The notes: generated by a model from the letters alone, not told the origin. A DNA stretch of 64,000 bases from Pseudomonas eucalypticola (GCF_013374995.1 NZ_CP056030.1:6308925-6372924), one strand, 5' to 3'. Shown: positions 33,830 through 43,933, counted from the stretch's first letter. A program made the numbers and translations.

Positions 33830-35014
33830 CTAGCGGTACAGATCCTCACGGGTCCATGGCAAACCATGGCTACCGTCTGAGTAGGTTTTCACCGACAGGA
33901 TCTGATGGATGTTGATCCAGCCCTGGGCGAAAGCGTAGGAGCATCCGGCCAGGTAAAGCCGCCAGATCCGCAGCGCTTGGTCGGGCACCATGGCAGCGGC
34001 TTTTTCCAGGTTCGCCTCCAGGCGTTTGCTCCAGAAGTCCAGGGTCTTGGCATAGTGCAGCCGCAGGCTTTCGACGTCGACCACTTCAAAACCTGCCTCG
34101 CTGATGCGAGCCGACATCATCGCCATGTGCGGCAACTCCCCATGGGGAAATACATAGCGCTCGATGAAGTCTCCTGCCCCACGCCCTACCGGTCGACCGT
34201 CCGTATGCTTGGCGGTAATGCCGTGGTTCATCACCAGGCCACCTTCACGCACGGCACCGAACAGCTTTTCGCAATACACCTGCAGGTTAGCGTGGCCGAC
34301 ATGCTCGAACATACCGACGCTCACCACTTTGTCGAAGCGGCCATCCTGAGGCAGGTCGCGGTAATCGAGAAGCTGCAATTCCACCAGATGCTCCAGCCCC
34401 TCGGCCTTCACGCGCTCGCGAGCGAGCTTGAGTTGCTCCTTGCTCAACGTGATACCGAATACCCTGGCGCCGTACTCCCGAGCGGCGTAGCGAGCCAACC
34501 CTCCCCAACCGCAGCCGACGTCCAGGAGGTAATCACCGGCTTGCAGCCGAAGCTTGCGACACAGGTGCTCGAACTTGGCGTGCTGGGCTTGCTCCAGTGT
34601 CTCGGTGCCGGTCTGAAAATAGGCGCAGGAATAAGCCATGTCCTGGTCGAGCCACAGCTGGTAGAACTCGTTGGACAGGTCGTAGTGATAGGAAATGGCG
34701 GCGGCGTCGGTGTCCTTGTCGTGCACCGTTCGAATGGGTTGGTCGCCTTCGTCATCATCGACCAGCGCCTGGCTGAGCTCGTCGCATACCCGGATTACCT
34801 CACCGATCGAACCTTCCATTTCCAGCTTGCCCTCGACGAAGGCGGTACCCAGCAGGTCGAGACTCGGATGGGTGAATTGCGTCACCAGCTGTGGGTCTTT
34901 CACCACGATGGTAACGCTGGGCTCGGGGCCCAGGTTGAACTCATGACCATCCCAGAGTCTCAGGCGCAACGGTAGCTGAAGATTCTGTAAGGCCGGTGGT
35001 AATTGCGCGAGCAT
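33830..35014 (-). CDS. cfa: Cyclopropane-fatty-acyl-phospholipid synthase
   Basis: The 394-aa SAM-dependent methyltransferase converts cis double bonds of membrane phospholipid acyl chains to cyclopropane rings. Signatures: SNEFYQLWLDQDMAYSCAYF, the SAM loop LLDVGCGWGGLARYAA, and the C-terminal YVFPHGELP and FAQGWINIHQ. Cfa enzymes are typically induced in stationary phase. Upstream, a CTACCCTAAT element (35046-35055, minus strand) resembles a sigma-S -10 box, and a 15-bp palindrome lies further up. Confidence 0.93.
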   Translation of the reverse strand: MLAQLPPALQNLQLPLRLRLWDGHEFNLGPEPSVTIVVKDPQLVTQFTHPSLDLLGTAFVEGKLEMEGSIGEVIRVCDELSQALVDDDEGDQPIRTVHDKDTDAAAISYHYDLSNEFYQLWLDQDMAYSCAYFQTGTETLEQAQHAKFEHLCRKLRLQAGDYLLDVGCGWGGLARYAAREYGARVFGITLSKEQLKLARERVKAEGLEHLVELQLLDYRDLPQDGRFDKVVSVGMFEHVGHANLQVYCEKLFGAVREGGLVMNHGITAKHTDGRPVGRGAGDFIERYVFPHGELPHMAMMSARISEAGFEVVDVESLRLHYAKTLDFWSKRLEANLEKAAAMVPDQALRIWRLYLAGCSYAFAQGWINIHQILSVKTYSDGSHGLPWTREDLYR

Positions 35015-35089
35015 GTGGTAACCCCCTAGTTCAGACTTCTCTGAGATTAGGGTAGTCCAGAATTTGGCGGTGTCATGGGGTGCAATACT

Positions 35090-35104
35090 ATGGTCTTAGA
35101 CCAT
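35090..35104. promoter_or_regulatory. 15-bp palindrome upstream of cfa
   Basis: ATGGTCT-T-AGACCAT is a perfect palindrome 75 bp before the cfa start codon and about 35 bp above the putative sigma-S -10 element. It sits where an activator would bind. The binding protein is unknown. Confidence 0.45.
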
Positions 35105-35282
35105 GGTGCGGATTTTTGTGGGATTTCTTCCGTTACACATTGTTTCCATGCGAACGGTTTGCGCTGCATGGCTGGGGCTCGGCAAGCGCTTTGAACTTTC
35201 CTGCCAGCCGCAGGATCGGTTCCTAGGCGCAGTTTGAGCGTCAGCGCCCTGCTCGGGGCCGCTGAACGATAAAGGAGCCATC

Positions 35283-35711
35283 ATGACCGCTACCGCTCGC
35301 CTCCCCTATCCCACCACGCCGGGCCCGCTGCACGCCACGGTGCTGGCGGGGACCGTTCCCCTGTTTCTGGGCGCACTCATCAGTGACATCGCCTACTTCC
35401 AGACCTACCAGAGTCAGTGGAGCAACTTCGCCGCCTGGCTGCTGGCGGGCGCCGAGCTGTTCTGCGGCCTGGCGTTGCTGTTTGCCCTGGTCAACCTGGT
35501 GCGCGCGAACCCCAGGCGCGGCCGGCCCGTCCTGTACTTCCTGTTGCTGTTGGTGACGTGGGCCCTTGGCCTGGTCAACTCGTTCCAGCACGCCAAGGAT
35601 GCCTGGGCCGTCATGCCTTCGGGCCTGGTGCTGTCAGTCATCACCGCCCCGCTGGCTTGCATCGCCACTTGGGTAGGACTCACCAATCTGCGCACCGGGG
35701 GTGTTCAATGA
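35283..35711 (+). CDS. DUF2231-like integral membrane protein
   Basis: The 142-aa protein has four hydrophobic segments (LHATVLAGTVPLFLGALISD, FAAWLLAGAELFCGLALLFA, VLYFLLLLVTWALGLV, LSVITAPLACIATWVGL), in the style of DUF2231 (YwlF-like) proteins. The function is unknown, and such proteins often accompany heme or quinone redox partners. Its stop overlaps the ATG of a sorbosone-dehydrogenase-like lipoprotein gene, so the two are probably cotranslated. A GATAAAGGAG Shine-Dalgarno precedes the start. Confidence 0.75.
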   Translation: MTATARLPYPTTPGPLHATVLAGTVPLFLGALISDIAYFQTYQSQWSNFAAWLLAGAELFCGLALLFALVNLVRANPRRGRPVLYFLLLLVTWALGLVNSFQHAKDAWAVMPSGLVLSVITAPLACIATWVGLTNLRTGGVQ

Positions 35712-37000
35712 GACCTTCACACGCACTGACTGCCCTGAGCATGGCCTTGCTGCTGAGCGCCTGTAATGGCGAAGGCGACAGCACCCAGGCCCACGGCCCC
35801 GACCCGAAATTGCCAACACCGGAACGCGGCCTGCTGCCCACGATGAAAATTGCCGAACCCGCGGCATGGGGCAGTGAAAAGCCATCGGTACCCGAAGGCT
35901 ACACGATCAATGCGATCGCCACGGATTTGAAGATCCCGCGCCAGACACTGGTGCTGCCAAACGGCGATATCCTGGTGGCCGAAGGCAAAGGTGGCACAGA
36001 AGCAGCGCTCAAACCCAAGGACGTGATCGCGAGTCTGGTAAAAGCCCGGGGTACCACCCCGGTCAAAGGCGGCAACCGCCTGACCCTGCTGCGCGACGCC
36101 GATGGGGATGGTACCTATGAGGTCAAAACCGTCTTTGCCGACAACCTCAATGCGCCCTACGGCCTGGCCTATGGCAATGGCCATGTGTACGTCGCCAACC
36201 AGGACAGCCTGGTGCGCTTCGACTACACCGACGGCCAGACCAAGGCCAGCGGCCCCCCCACGAAAATTACCGACCTGCCCGGGCAGATCAACCACCACTG
36301 GACCAAATCTCTGGCCATCAGCCCTGATGGGCGTTTCCTGTACGTCGGTATCGGTTCGAACAGCAACATCACCGAACGCGGCATGGAAGTGGAAATCGAC
36401 CGCGCCAGGGTATGGGAAGTGGATGCGCAAACCGGTGCCCACCGCGCCTACGCGACGGGCCTGCGTAACCCCACTGCGCTCAGAATTCAGCCTGGCACGG
36501 GCAAACTGTGGGCGGTGGCCAATGAGCGCGACGAGCTGGGCCCGGATCTGGTGCCTGATTACCTGACATCCGTGAAAGACGGCGCCTTTTACGGCTGGCC
36601 CTACAGCTATTGGGGCCAGAACGTCGATACCCGCGCCCAGCCGCAAGACCCCGCCAAGGTCGCGGCGGCGATCAAGCCCGACTACAGCCTGGGTTCACAC
36701 GTGGCGGCGCTGGGCGTGGATTTCTCCCAGGCGTCCATGGGCGAAAAATTCGCCCAAGGTGCATTCGTGGGCGAGCACGGCAGCTGGAACCGCGAGAATC
36801 CAGTCGGCTACAAGGTAGTGTTCGTACCGTTCAGCAACGGGCAGCCCTCGGGCGAACCCGTTGACTTCGCCACCGGGTTTAGGGGTGCGGATGGGAAAAC
36901 CAGGGGCCGGCCTGTGGGCGTGACGGTGGACCCCAAGGGGGCACTGATTATCGCCGATGATTTGTCGAATACGGTTTGGCGGGTGACGCGGAGGAAGTGA
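35708..37000 (+). CDS. Sorbosone dehydrogenase/PQQ-dependent sugar dehydrogenase-like lipoprotein
   Basis: The 430-aa protein has a lipoprotein signal (ALSMALLLSAC, lipobox LSAC with Cys19) and a six-bladed beta-propeller like soluble PQQ sugar dehydrogenases and L-sorbosone dehydrogenase: LVLPNGDILVAEG, SLAISPDGRFLYVGIGSNSN, YATGLRNPTALRIQPGTGKLWAVANERDELG, and GEHGSWNR. It should sit in the periplasm on a membrane and oxidise a sugar or aldose with PQQ. The substrate is unknown. It is coupled to the DUF2231 membrane protein, which may pass electrons to quinone. The start is the ATG at 35708, giving the 4-bp overlap. Confidence 0.8.
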   Translation: MRPSHALTALSMALLLSACNGEGDSTQAHGPDPKLPTPERGLLPTMKIAEPAAWGSEKPSVPEGYTINAIATDLKIPRQTLVLPNGDILVAEGKGGTEAALKPKDVIASLVKARGTTPVKGGNRLTLLRDADGDGTYEVKTVFADNLNAPYGLAYGNGHVYVANQDSLVRFDYTDGQTKASGPPTKITDLPGQINHHWTKSLAISPDGRFLYVGIGSNSNITERGMEVEIDRARVWEVDAQTGAHRAYATGLRNPTALRIQPGTGKLWAVANERDELGPDLVPDYLTSVKDGAFYGWPYSYWGQNVDTRAQPQDPAKVAAAIKPDYSLGSHVAALGVDFSQASMGEKFAQGAFVGEHGSWNRENPVGYKVVFVPFSNGQPSGEPVDFATGFRGADGKTRGRPVGVTVDPKGALIIADDLSNTVWRVTRRK

Positions 37001-37180
37001 GCATGTGGGCTGACGGGGCCGAGGCAAGCTAGCCCCGTATCGCTAGGGCCTGTATGAAACGTATTCCAGCGAAGGCCTGTTTTCAATGCAGCATGGCCGG
37101 GTTGGGATGCATTTCGTACAGAGCCTGGTCAGGCTCAAAGGGGCGGCCTACCAGGCTGCTTAGACCCCTGGCAGCGATGA

Positions 37181-37390
37181 TCAGTGCAGGATCCGTTGGA
37201 CATCCCTCAAAGTAATTCCATGCTCGCGCAGCAGCGTGATGCGCTGGCCCATGAGTGCATCATAGTCAGGGATCTCTCTGGTTGTAGCGAACAACTCCCT
37301 AATGCCGGTACGTCCCGCAATCGCAGGCCACAGCTCAGGCACCAGTACGCGTTCCAGGTCGATACAGGCCAGTTTGCTAAAGCTGCTCAT
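37181..37390 (-). pseudogene. thrH: Truncated thrH (phosphoserine phosphatase/homoserine kinase type)
   Basis: Only 69 codons remain, resembling the N-terminus of ThrH: CIDLERVLVPELW (HAD nucleophile motif, with Arg where Gly is usual), ATTREIPDYDALMGQR and LREHGITLRDVQ. The family is about 205 aa, so roughly two thirds is missing, including the later HAD motifs. The ATG overlaps the lysE stop. A different frame after the stop stays open for about 35 codons to 37083, with a proline-rich, unassigned peptide ending MLH. It is part of a decaying operon. Confidence 0.7.
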
Positions 37391-38007
37391 CAGCGTCCCA
37401 TCCCAGGCAGCACCAGGCTCAAGCCTAGTCCGATCAGAATGGTGCCGATCACTTTGTCGACTATATGCTGCCTGTCCAGCATGCGTTGACGCAGGGCCTC
37501 GGCTGAAAAGAACAGGGCAACGAAGCTGAACCAGAGCCAGTGCGAGAACGACATGAACAGTCCATAAGCGAAGTTGATCGCCAGGCTGTTGCTGACTTGC
37601 ACAACTTGGCTATAGGTAGCCACGACGAACAGCATGGTTTTCGGGTTTAGCGCATTGGTCAAAAAGCCCATGGCGAAAGCCTTGCCAGCGGAGGGGCGCG
37701 GACCGGTGGCGGTGCCCAGTTGCAGGGATGACTTGCTGGTCAGTGACTTCCAGCCCAGATAGATCAAGTAACCCGCGCCGAGGGCTTTCATGGCCATGAA
37801 CAGCATTGGCGAATGGGTAATGACTAAAGCGATACCGAGCACGGTATAGAACACATGCACCTGCACGCCGCAGGCAATGCCGAAAGCAGCCGTGAGCCCG
37901 ATGCTACGCCCATAGGCGTAACTATTACGGGTGACCATCGCGAAGTCAGGACCTGGGCTGATCACCGCGAGGATAGTGATCGCGGCTACGGCTATTAATT
38001 CGTTCAT
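37390..38007 (-). CDS. LysE/RhtB-family amino-acid exporter
   Basis: The 205-aa membrane protein is full length for the LysE superfamily. ISPGPDFAMVTRNSYAYGRSIGLTAAFGIACG is the characteristic N-terminal block, followed by five to six hydrophobic segments and GFLTNALNPKTMLFV. Members export lysine, homoserine, threonine or related amino acids. It lies between a broken 2OG-Fe dioxygenase and a truncated thrH gene, all on the minus strand. The intact operon may have hydroxylated or phosphorylated an amino acid and exported it. This gene alone looks intact, but its regulator is frameshifted. Confidence 0.87.
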   Translation of the reverse strand: MNELIAVAAITILAVISPGPDFAMVTRNSYAYGRSIGLTAAFGIACGVQVHVFYTVLGIALVITHSPMLFMAMKALGAGYLIYLGWKSLTSKSSLQLGTATGPRPSAGKAFAMGFLTNALNPKTMLFVVATYSQVVQVSNSLAINFAYGLFMSFSHWLWFSFVALFFSAEALRQRMLDRQHIVDKVIGTILIGLGLSLVLPGMGR

Positions 38008-38052
38008 CCGAGGACTCCATGCGGCATGGGCTAGCCATGCCGCTATAGCGGA

Positions 38053-38480
38053 TCAGCGTTTGCTGAAAGTAATGACTAGCACATCCCGGTAAGCGGGTTG
38101 CAGTGGGTCGAGCTGGATGATCGGGGTAACCCCATGCAGAGTCTGCTCATCGTTGACGATGGCCACCTCCATCGCCTCGGAGAGGGTGTACCGGCTCAAG
38201 GGGCGTTTGTGGCGGTCGCATATGCTGATTTCGCCATTAACCACGTTGACCCGATTGACCATCATCATGAATACGAAGTTGAGACCGTCGCGGTGCACGC
38301 CTTCCGGGGTAGGCGAAGCCGCCAGCTGCGAGGCATTAGCAGGCTCGCGATCTTGCGTGAGGACACCAGGGTAAAATCCCTTTGCGCTACGATTTCACAC
38401 AGATTTTGAATGCTGTACTGGCGGGCAAAACAAACCTCCTGTTGCTGGACCTGTGTGGTGGCACGTTCCATCAAGTTCAT
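38053..38480 (-). pseudogene. Broken 2OG-Fe dioxygenase (amino-acid hydroxylase type)
   Basis: The start (MNLMERATTQVQQQEV) has a strong GGAGGAGG site and reads in one frame to about QRDFTLVSSRK. The C-terminal part is in a second frame: LTQDREPANASQ, then PTPEGVHRDGLNFVFMMMVNR, the iron-ligand HxD region of BsmA-like 2OG-Fe dioxygenases, and HGVTPI and YRDVLVITF at the end. About 100 residues of the expected 230-250 are missing at the junction near 38360-38395, together with a frame change. An internal deletion with frameshift fits, so the product would be inactive. Confidence 0.75.
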
Positions 38481-38604
38481 TGCTTCCTCCTCCCTGTTGG
38501 TCAAACTTGCACATGAGATGCAGTCAGGGACGAAGCATGGCAATTTGCCGGCTTGATGAAAAACGATTTATATTCCCCTTTATCTGTGAGAATTCATCGC
38601 GCAT

Positions 38605-39485
38605 ATGAAGCTACCCGCTCTGACCTCCTTCCATTTCTTTACTGTCGCAGCGCAAACCCAGAGCTTTGTTCAAGCCGCACGCTTACTGCATGTCACCCAT
38701 GGTGCGGTTAGCCGCCAGGTGAGGCAGTTGGAGGAAGCAATCGGCGTCGAACTGTTCGAGCGCCGCAATCGGGCAATTTTCCTGAACAGCGCTGGCAGGC
38801 AACTTTTCAACGTCACTCGGCCTTTCTTCGAACAGCTCGAAGGAACGCTTTACCAGTTGCAGCGGGATGCGCGCGAAGAAGTACTGGTCGTGTCTTGTGA
38901 ACCGACCATCGCGATGAAATGGCTGATACCCCGTCTGCCCGATTTTCAAGCATCACACCCGAACCTGCAGTTGCAACTGCTGGCTGCCGGTGGGCCTATC
39001 GACTTTGCCCGTTCAGGCGCAGACGTGGCGCTACGTCGGGACGACTTCTACTGGGATGAGTCGATTCACTGCGAAACGATTTGTGAAGAATGGATCGGTC
39101 CGGTGTGCATTCCGGCTTTGTGGCCAGAGGGCCAGAAGTTAGATGATATGCCGCTTCTACGCAGTACGACTCGCCCACTGGCTTGGAACAACTGGATGCG
39201 GCTGGCGGATGTCGCGGCGCCGGGGGCGATAAGAGTGGAATACGAGCATTTCTATCTCTGCATACAAGCAGCGGCTGCAGGGTTGGGCGTGGGCATGGCG
39301 TCCTTGCTCATGGTCCAGGATGAGCTGAAGTCGAGGCAGCTTATAGCTCCATTCGGCTTCACGCGGGATGGCTCCAGGTATTGCTTACTGTCGCCCGCCC
39401 GTTCGATGAGAGTTCCAAATGCAGGTTATTCCTTAAATGGATCACCAAGCAGATGGCAGACACCATTAAATGGTCAGGCGATTAA
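38605..39485 (+). pseudogene. Frameshifted LysR-family regulator (GcvA-like)
   Basis: The HTH (about 5-64: FFTVAAQTQSFVQAARLLHVTHGAVSRQVRQLEE) and most of the effector domain are intact. Near 39391-39401, in the C-rich run CGCCCGCCCG, the frame breaks. The current frame runs on to 39537 with an unrelated tail (RVPNAGYSLNG...). Restoring one base gives FDESSKCRLFLKWITKQM, which ends at a TAA at 39483-39485 and resembles the normal GcvA-like C-terminus. It is divergent from the broken dioxygenase-lysE-thrH operon. A sequencing error is the alternative. Confidence 0.7.
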
Positions 39486-39560
39486 TGCTAGCCAGCGACC
39501 GGTGCGCTTCGTTTGTTTACCTGCGCAGGCAGGCTAAGTGGCGCTGGCCAGTATCAGCAC

Positions 39561-39583
39561 GGTAGCCGGTAGCCGGTAGCCGG
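39561..39583. repeat. Short tandem repeat, GGTAGCC x3
   Basis: A 7-bp unit is repeated three times and ends in GG, in the gap between the broken LysR gene and glmS. It may vary in copy number. The rest of this 186-bp gap shows nothing I can assign. Confidence 0.6.
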
Positions 39584-39671
39584 GGCTGACACCCTCGGCC
39601 ACCTGCGACAGCTTTAGTTCCCGTGCGGCAGACTTAATTCCCAAAATCTAGGCACCTACCCGATAACCCCT

Positions 39672-41507
39672 TTATTCCACAGTCACCGACTTCGCCAGAT
39701 TGCGCGGCTGATCAACGTCCGTACCTTTCAGCACCGCGACGTAGTACGACAGCAACTGCAACGGAATCGTGTACAGGATCGGTGCCAACGCATCGACGAT
39801 GTGCGGCATCGCCACCACATGGGTTCCCGGGCCATCGCGGAACTCGGCCTGGGCGTCGGCGAAGACGATCAACTCGCCGCCGCGGGCGCGCACTTCCTGC
39901 AGGTTGGACTTGAGCTTCTCCAGCAGCTCGTTGTTCGGCGCCACGGTCACTACCGGCATGTCCTTGTCGACCAGCGCCAGCGGGCCGTGCTTGAGCTCAC
40001 CTGCCGGATACGCTTCGGCGTGGATGTAGGAAATCTCCTTGAGCTTCAGCGCGCCTTCCATCGCTACCGGGAACTGGGCACCGCGGCCAAGGAACAGCGT
40101 GTGGTGTTTTTCGGCAAATAGCTGGGCAACCTTTTCCACCGTGCCATCCATGGCCAGGGCTTCACCCAGGCGAGTGGGCAGGCGGCGGAGTTCTTCCACC
40201 AGCTCGGCTTCGACACCCGCTTCCAGCGTACCCTTCACCTGCCCCAGGGACAGGGTCAGCAACATCAGGGCTACCAGTTGCGTGGTGAACGCCTTGGTGG
40301 AGGCAACGCCGATCTCAGGGCCTGCTTGGGTCAGCAGGGTCAGGTCCGACTCACGCACCAGCGAACTGATGCCGACGTTGCAGATGGCCAGGCTGCCGAG
40401 GAAGCCCAGCTCCTTGGCGTTACGCAGGGCGGCCAGGGTATCGGCGGTTTCGCCGGACTGGGAAATGGACACGAACAGGGTGTCAGGCTGCACCACGACA
40501 CGGCGGTAACGGAACTCGCTGGCCACCTCCACCTGGCAGGGAATACCCGCCAGGCTTTCCAGCCAGTAACGGGCGACCATCCCGGCGTGGTAGCTGGTAC
40601 CACAGGCGACGATCTGCACGTTGCGCACCTTGGCGAACAATTCGGCGGCCTGAGGGCCGAAAGCCTGTACCAGCACTTGCTCCTGGCCCAGGCGGCCTTC
40701 CAGAGTGCGTTGCACCACCCGTGGCTGCTCGTGAATCTCCTTGAGCATGAAGTGACGGAATTCACCCTTGTCCGCCGCTTCGGCACCTTCGTGGTATTGC
40801 ACGCTCTCGCGCTGCACCGGCTGGCCGTCGCTGTTCCAGATGCTCACCTTTTCCCGGGTGATCTGCGCGATATCGCCCTCTTCAAGGTACATGAAGCGGT
40901 CAGTGACCTGGCGCAGGGCCAACTGGTCGGAGGCCAGGAAGTTCTCACCCAGGCCCAGGCCGATTACCAGCGGGCTGCCACTGCGGGCGGCCACCAGGCG
41001 GTCGGGCTGCGCTTGATGAATGGCCGCCAGGCCATACGCGCCATGCAGTTCCTTGACGGTTGCCTTGAGCGCATCGACCAGGTCGGGCAGGGTCTTAAGG
41101 TGGTGGTGCAGCAAGTGGGCGATGACTTCGGTATCGGTATCGGAGGCGAAGGCGTAGCCCATGCCTTTCAAGCGCTCACGCAGCACTTCATGGTTTTCGA
41201 TAATGCCGTTGTGCACGACGGCCACGGTATCGCTGGAGAAGTGGGGGTGGGCGTTGCGCTCGGTGGGTGCACCATGGGTGGCCCAGCGGGTATGGGCGAT
41301 ACCCAACTGCCCTACCAGCGGGTCACTCGCCAGGGCTGCTTCCAGCTCGCTGACCTTGCCCACGCGGCGGCGGCGCTGCACGCCATCGGTGTTGGTGTAC
41401 ACGGCCACGCCGGCGCTGTCATAGCCACGGTACTCCAGGCGCTTGAGGCCTTCGAGCAGGATGGCGGTGATGTTACGTTCGGCGATGGCGCCTACGATTC
41501 CACACAT
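39672..41507 (-). CDS. glmS: Glutamine--fructose-6-phosphate aminotransferase (isomerizing)
   Basis: The 611-aa enzyme makes glucosamine-6-phosphate for peptidoglycan and LPS. The nucleophile is Cys2 (MCGIVGAI) in the N-terminal glutaminase domain, with [18 protein letters not shown] and [12 protein letters not shown]. Two SIS domains follow ([49 protein letters not shown]). The C-terminus [11 protein letters not shown] is the sugar-site lid. AGGAGAAC precedes the ATG. It ends the glmU-glmR-glmS minus-strand cluster. Confidence 0.97.
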   Translation of the reverse strand: MCGIVGAIAERNITAILLEGLKRLEYRGYDSAGVAVYTNTDGVQRRRRVGKVSELEAALASDPLVGQLGIAHTRWATHGAPTERNAHPHFSSDTVAVVHNGIIENHEVLRERLKGMGYAFASDTDTEVIAHLLHHHLKTLPDLVDALKATVKELHGAYGLAAIHQAQPDRLVAARSGSPLVIGLGLGENFLASDQLALRQVTDRFMYLEEGDIAQITREKVSIWNSDGQPVQRESVQYHEGAEAADKGEFRHFMLKEIHEQPRVVQRTLEGRLGQEQVLVQAFGPQAAELFAKVRNVQIVACGTSYHAGMVARYWLESLAGIPCQVEVASEFRYRRVVVQPDTLFVSISQSGETADTLAALRNAKELGFLGSLAICNVGISSLVRESDLTLLTQAGPEIGVASTKAFTTQLVALMLLTLSLGQVKGTLEAGVEAELVEELRRLPTRLGEALAMDGTVEKVAQLFAEKHHTLFLGRGAQFPVAMEGALKLKEISYIHAEAYPAGELKHGPLALVDKDMPVVTVAPNNELLEKLKSNLQEVRARGGELIVFADAQAEFRDGPGTHVVAMPHIVDALAPILYTIPLQLLSYYVAVLKGTDVDQPRNLAKSVTVE

Positions 41508-41518
41508 GAGTTGTTCTC

Positions 41519-42286
41519 CTAGCTGGCGGCGGCGCAGATAAGGTTGATACCGCGGGCCTGAATCTGGTCGCGTGCCGTCTGCGGCAGGCGATCATCGGTA
41601 ATGAGGGTGTGTACACTGCTCCAGGGCAGTTCCAGGTTGGGAATCTTGCGGCCTACCTTGTCGGACTCGACCATCACGATCACTTCGCGGGCCACTTCTG
41701 CCATTACCCGGCTCAAGCCGAGCAGTTCATTGAAGGTGGTGGTGCCTCGCGCCAGGTCGATGCCATCGGCACCGATGAACAGCTGATCGAAGTCGTACGA
41801 ACGCAGCACCTGTTCGGCGACCTGGCCCTGAAAGGACTCGGAATGCGGGTCCCAGGTGCCGCCGGTCATCAACAGCACGGGCTCGTGCTCCAACTCACTG
41901 AGGGCGTTGGCCACATGCAACGAATTGGTCATTACCACCAACCCGGGCTGATGAGCCAGTTCGGGGATCATCGCGGCGGTGGTGCTGCCGCTGTCGATGA
42001 TGATGCGGGCGTGCTCGCGAATCTTTCCCACGGCCGCGCGCGCAATGGCCTGCTTGTGGATAGAAACGCTTCGCGCCTGCTCGGCGATCATTTCCTGAGG
42101 CACGGGGATCGCGCCGCCGTAACGACGCAACAACAGCCCATTGCTTTCCAAGGCAGCCAAATCCTTGCGAATGGTGACTTCGGAAGTTTCGAAGCGACGA
42201 GCCAGCGCGTCGACACTCACCTCGCCCTGTTCATTGAGCAGGGCAAGAATGTTGTGACGGCGCTGGGGAGTGTTGCGTTTCGACAT
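41519..42286 (-). CDS. glmR: DeoR/GlpR-family transcriptional regulator
   Basis: The 255-aa protein has a DeoR helix-turn-helix (about 5-62: [39 protein letters not shown]) and a DeoR sugar-phosphate sensor domain ([37 protein letters not shown]). It lies 11 bp upstream of glmS in the same direction, the position of GlmR in Pseudomonas, which links amino-sugar supply to cell-wall synthesis. Its stop-to-start gap to glmS holds only the glmS ribosome site. Confidence 0.85.
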   Translation of the reverse strand: MSKRNTPQRRHNILALLNEQGEVSVDALARRFETSEVTIRKDLAALESNGLLLRRYGGAIPVPQEMIAEQARSVSIHKQAIARAAVGKIREHARIIIDSGSTTAAMIPELAHQPGLVVMTNSLHVANALSELEHEPVLLMTGGTWDPHSESFQGQVAEQVLRSYDFDQLFIGADGIDLARGTTTFNELLGLSRVMAEVAREVIVMVESDKVGRKIPNLELPWSSVHTLITDDRLPQTARDQIQARGINLICAAAS

Positions 42287-42394
42287 GGCGGCTTTTAAGT
42301 TTCGATCCGAAAGATAACGGAAGTAATCAAAACCTATCGCCGAGTTTTCGTCAAGTGAACTGTGATCCGGGTGACGACAGGCGCTTGAATCAAC

Positions 42395-42403
42395 TTATCC
42401 ACA
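42395..42403. promoter_or_regulatory. Perfect DnaA box in the glmR-glmU gap
   Basis: TTATCCACA matches the consensus and lies 5 bp from the 28-bp repeat element at 42409-42436, upstream of glmR. Confidence 0.6.
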
Positions 42404-42408
42404 ACGAC

Positions 42409-42436
42409 GTAGCCGCAGCCTGGCGGCAGCGGCTAC
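42409..42436. repeat. Interspersed inverted-repeat element, copy 2
   Basis: It is identical over 28 bp to the palindromic element at 97-124. It lies just downstream of glmU, on the minus strand, where a hairpin could protect or end the glmU transcript. Confidence 0.7.
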
Positions 42437-42452
42437 GGTGTGTTTGGATATC

Positions 42453-43820
42453 TCAAGACTTCCTGATTTTCTCAGGGCGCTTCCAGCCGTCGATGTTGCG
42501 CTGGCGGGCACGGCCCACAGCCAGCTGGCCTGCGGGCACTTCCTGAGTAATGGTCGAGCCTGCGGCAGTCGTGGCCCCGGCCTGGATATCCACAGGCGCC
42601 ACCAACGAGTTGTTGGAGCCGATGAACACGTCCTCACCCATCACCGTGCGCCACTTGTTGGCGCCATCGTAGTTGCAGGTGATGGTGCCGGCGCCGATGT
42701 TGGTGCGTGCACCAATGTCGGCGTCGCCCAGATAGGCCAGGTGGCCCGCCTTGGCGTCTTCGTGCATGTGGGTATTTTTCAGTTCCACGAAGTTACCCAC
42801 ATGGGCACGCGCGTCCATCACAGTACCCGGGCGCAAGCGCGCGAACGGACCCGCATCGCTGCCCTCGCCCATTACCGCGCCGTCCAGGTGGGTGTTGGCC
42901 TTCAGCACCACGCCTTGGCGCAAGGTGCTGTCCTTGATGTAACAGTTCGGGCCGATGACCACGTCGTCCTCGATCACTACCTTGCCTTCCAGGATCACGT
43001 TGACGTCGATCAGCACGTCACGACCGACAGTGACCTCACCGCGTACGTCGAAGCGTGCCGGGTCGCGCAGGGTGACACCCTGGGCCATCAGGCGGCGGCC
43101 TTCGCGCAATTGATAGTGGCGCTCCAGCTCGGCCAGTTGCCGACGGTCATTGGCACCCTGCACTTCCATGGCATCGAGAGGCTGTTCGGTGGCAACCACC
43201 AGGCCATCGCTGACCGCCATGGCGATGACGTCGGTCAGGTAGTACTCGCCCTGGGCGTTGTGGTTGGACAGGCGCCCCAGCCATTCGGCCAGGCGCTTGC
43301 CCGGTACGGCGAGAATGCCGGTGTTGCCTTCGTTGATGGCGCGCTGCGCTTGGCTGGCATCCTTGTGCTCAACGATGGCACTGACATTCCCCGCCCCATC
43401 GCGAACGATGCGCCCATAGCCGGTAGGGTCGGCCAGATTGACGGTCAGCAGGCCCAGTTGCTCTGGGGTAACCAGTGCAAGCAGACGCTTGAGGGTGTCG
43501 ACCTCGATCAGCGGCACGTCGCCGTAGAGGATCAACACGGTTTCAGCCGTCAGGGCAGGCAGCGCCTGGGCCACGGCGTGGCCGGTGCCCAATTGCTGGT
43601 CCTGCAGGACGAAATTGAGGTCGGGGGCGGCCAGGCGTTCGCGCACCAGATCGGCACCGTGGCCGATCACTACATGAATACCGTTGGGCGCCAGTTGCCG
43701 GGCGCTGTGGATAACATGGCCGAGCATGGAGTTGCCCGCTACCGGGTGCAGAACCTTGGGAATGGCCGAGCGCATGCGCGTGCCCTGGCCTGCAGCAAGA
43801 ATGACGATATCGAGGGACAT
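42453..43820 (-). CDS. glmU: Bifunctional UDP-N-acetylglucosamine pyrophosphorylase/glucosamine-1-phosphate N-acetyltransferase
   Basis: The 455-aa protein has an N-terminal uridyltransferase domain ([22 protein letters not shown] at about 8-29) and a C-terminal left-handed beta-helix of hexapeptide repeats ([45 protein letters not shown]). It makes UDP-GlcNAc from GlcN-1-P in two steps. The start at [11 protein letters not shown] is standard. A perfect DnaA box (43706-43714) is embedded in its coding sequence near the start. A terminator of the atp operon separates it from atpC. Confidence 0.96.
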   Translation of the reverse strand: MSLDIVILAAGQGTRMRSAIPKVLHPVAGNSMLGHVIHSARQLAPNGIHVVIGHGADLVRERLAAPDLNFVLQDQQLGTGHAVAQALPALTAETVLILYGDVPLIEVDTLKRLLALVTPEQLGLLTVNLADPTGYGRIVRDGAGNVSAIVEHKDASQAQRAINEGNTGILAVPGKRLAEWLGRLSNHNAQGEYYLTDVIAMAVSDGLVVATEQPLDAMEVQGANDRRQLAELERHYQLREGRRLMAQGVTLRDPARFDVRGEVTVGRDVLIDVNVILEGKVVIEDDVVIGPNCYIKDSTLRQGVVLKANTHLDGAVMGEGSDAGPFARLRPGTVMDARAHVGNFVELKNTHMHEDAKAGHLAYLGDADIGARTNIGAGTITCNYDGANKWRTVMGEDVFIGSNNSLVAPVDIQAGATTAAGSTITQEVPAGQLAVGRARQRNIDGWKRPEKIRKS

Positions 43821-43887
43821 TGACTGGCTACCAATGCGAAGCGGTCGGCAACGGCGACCGAAGAATGAAAAGCGGAAAAAAGAAAAA

Positions 43888-43905
43888 GGGTAGCCGAGGC
43901 TACCC
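43888..43905 (-). terminator. Rho-independent terminator of the atp operon
   Basis: The stem GGGTAGCC / GGCTACCC with a 2-nt centre is followed by T-rich sequence on the minus strand (the plus strand has AAAAA just before it). It is 29 bp beyond the atpC stop. The plus-strand side also has TTTT, so it may act both ways. Confidence 0.88.
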
Positions 43906-43933
43906 TTTTACTCAATCGCACAGAGGCTGCGGC

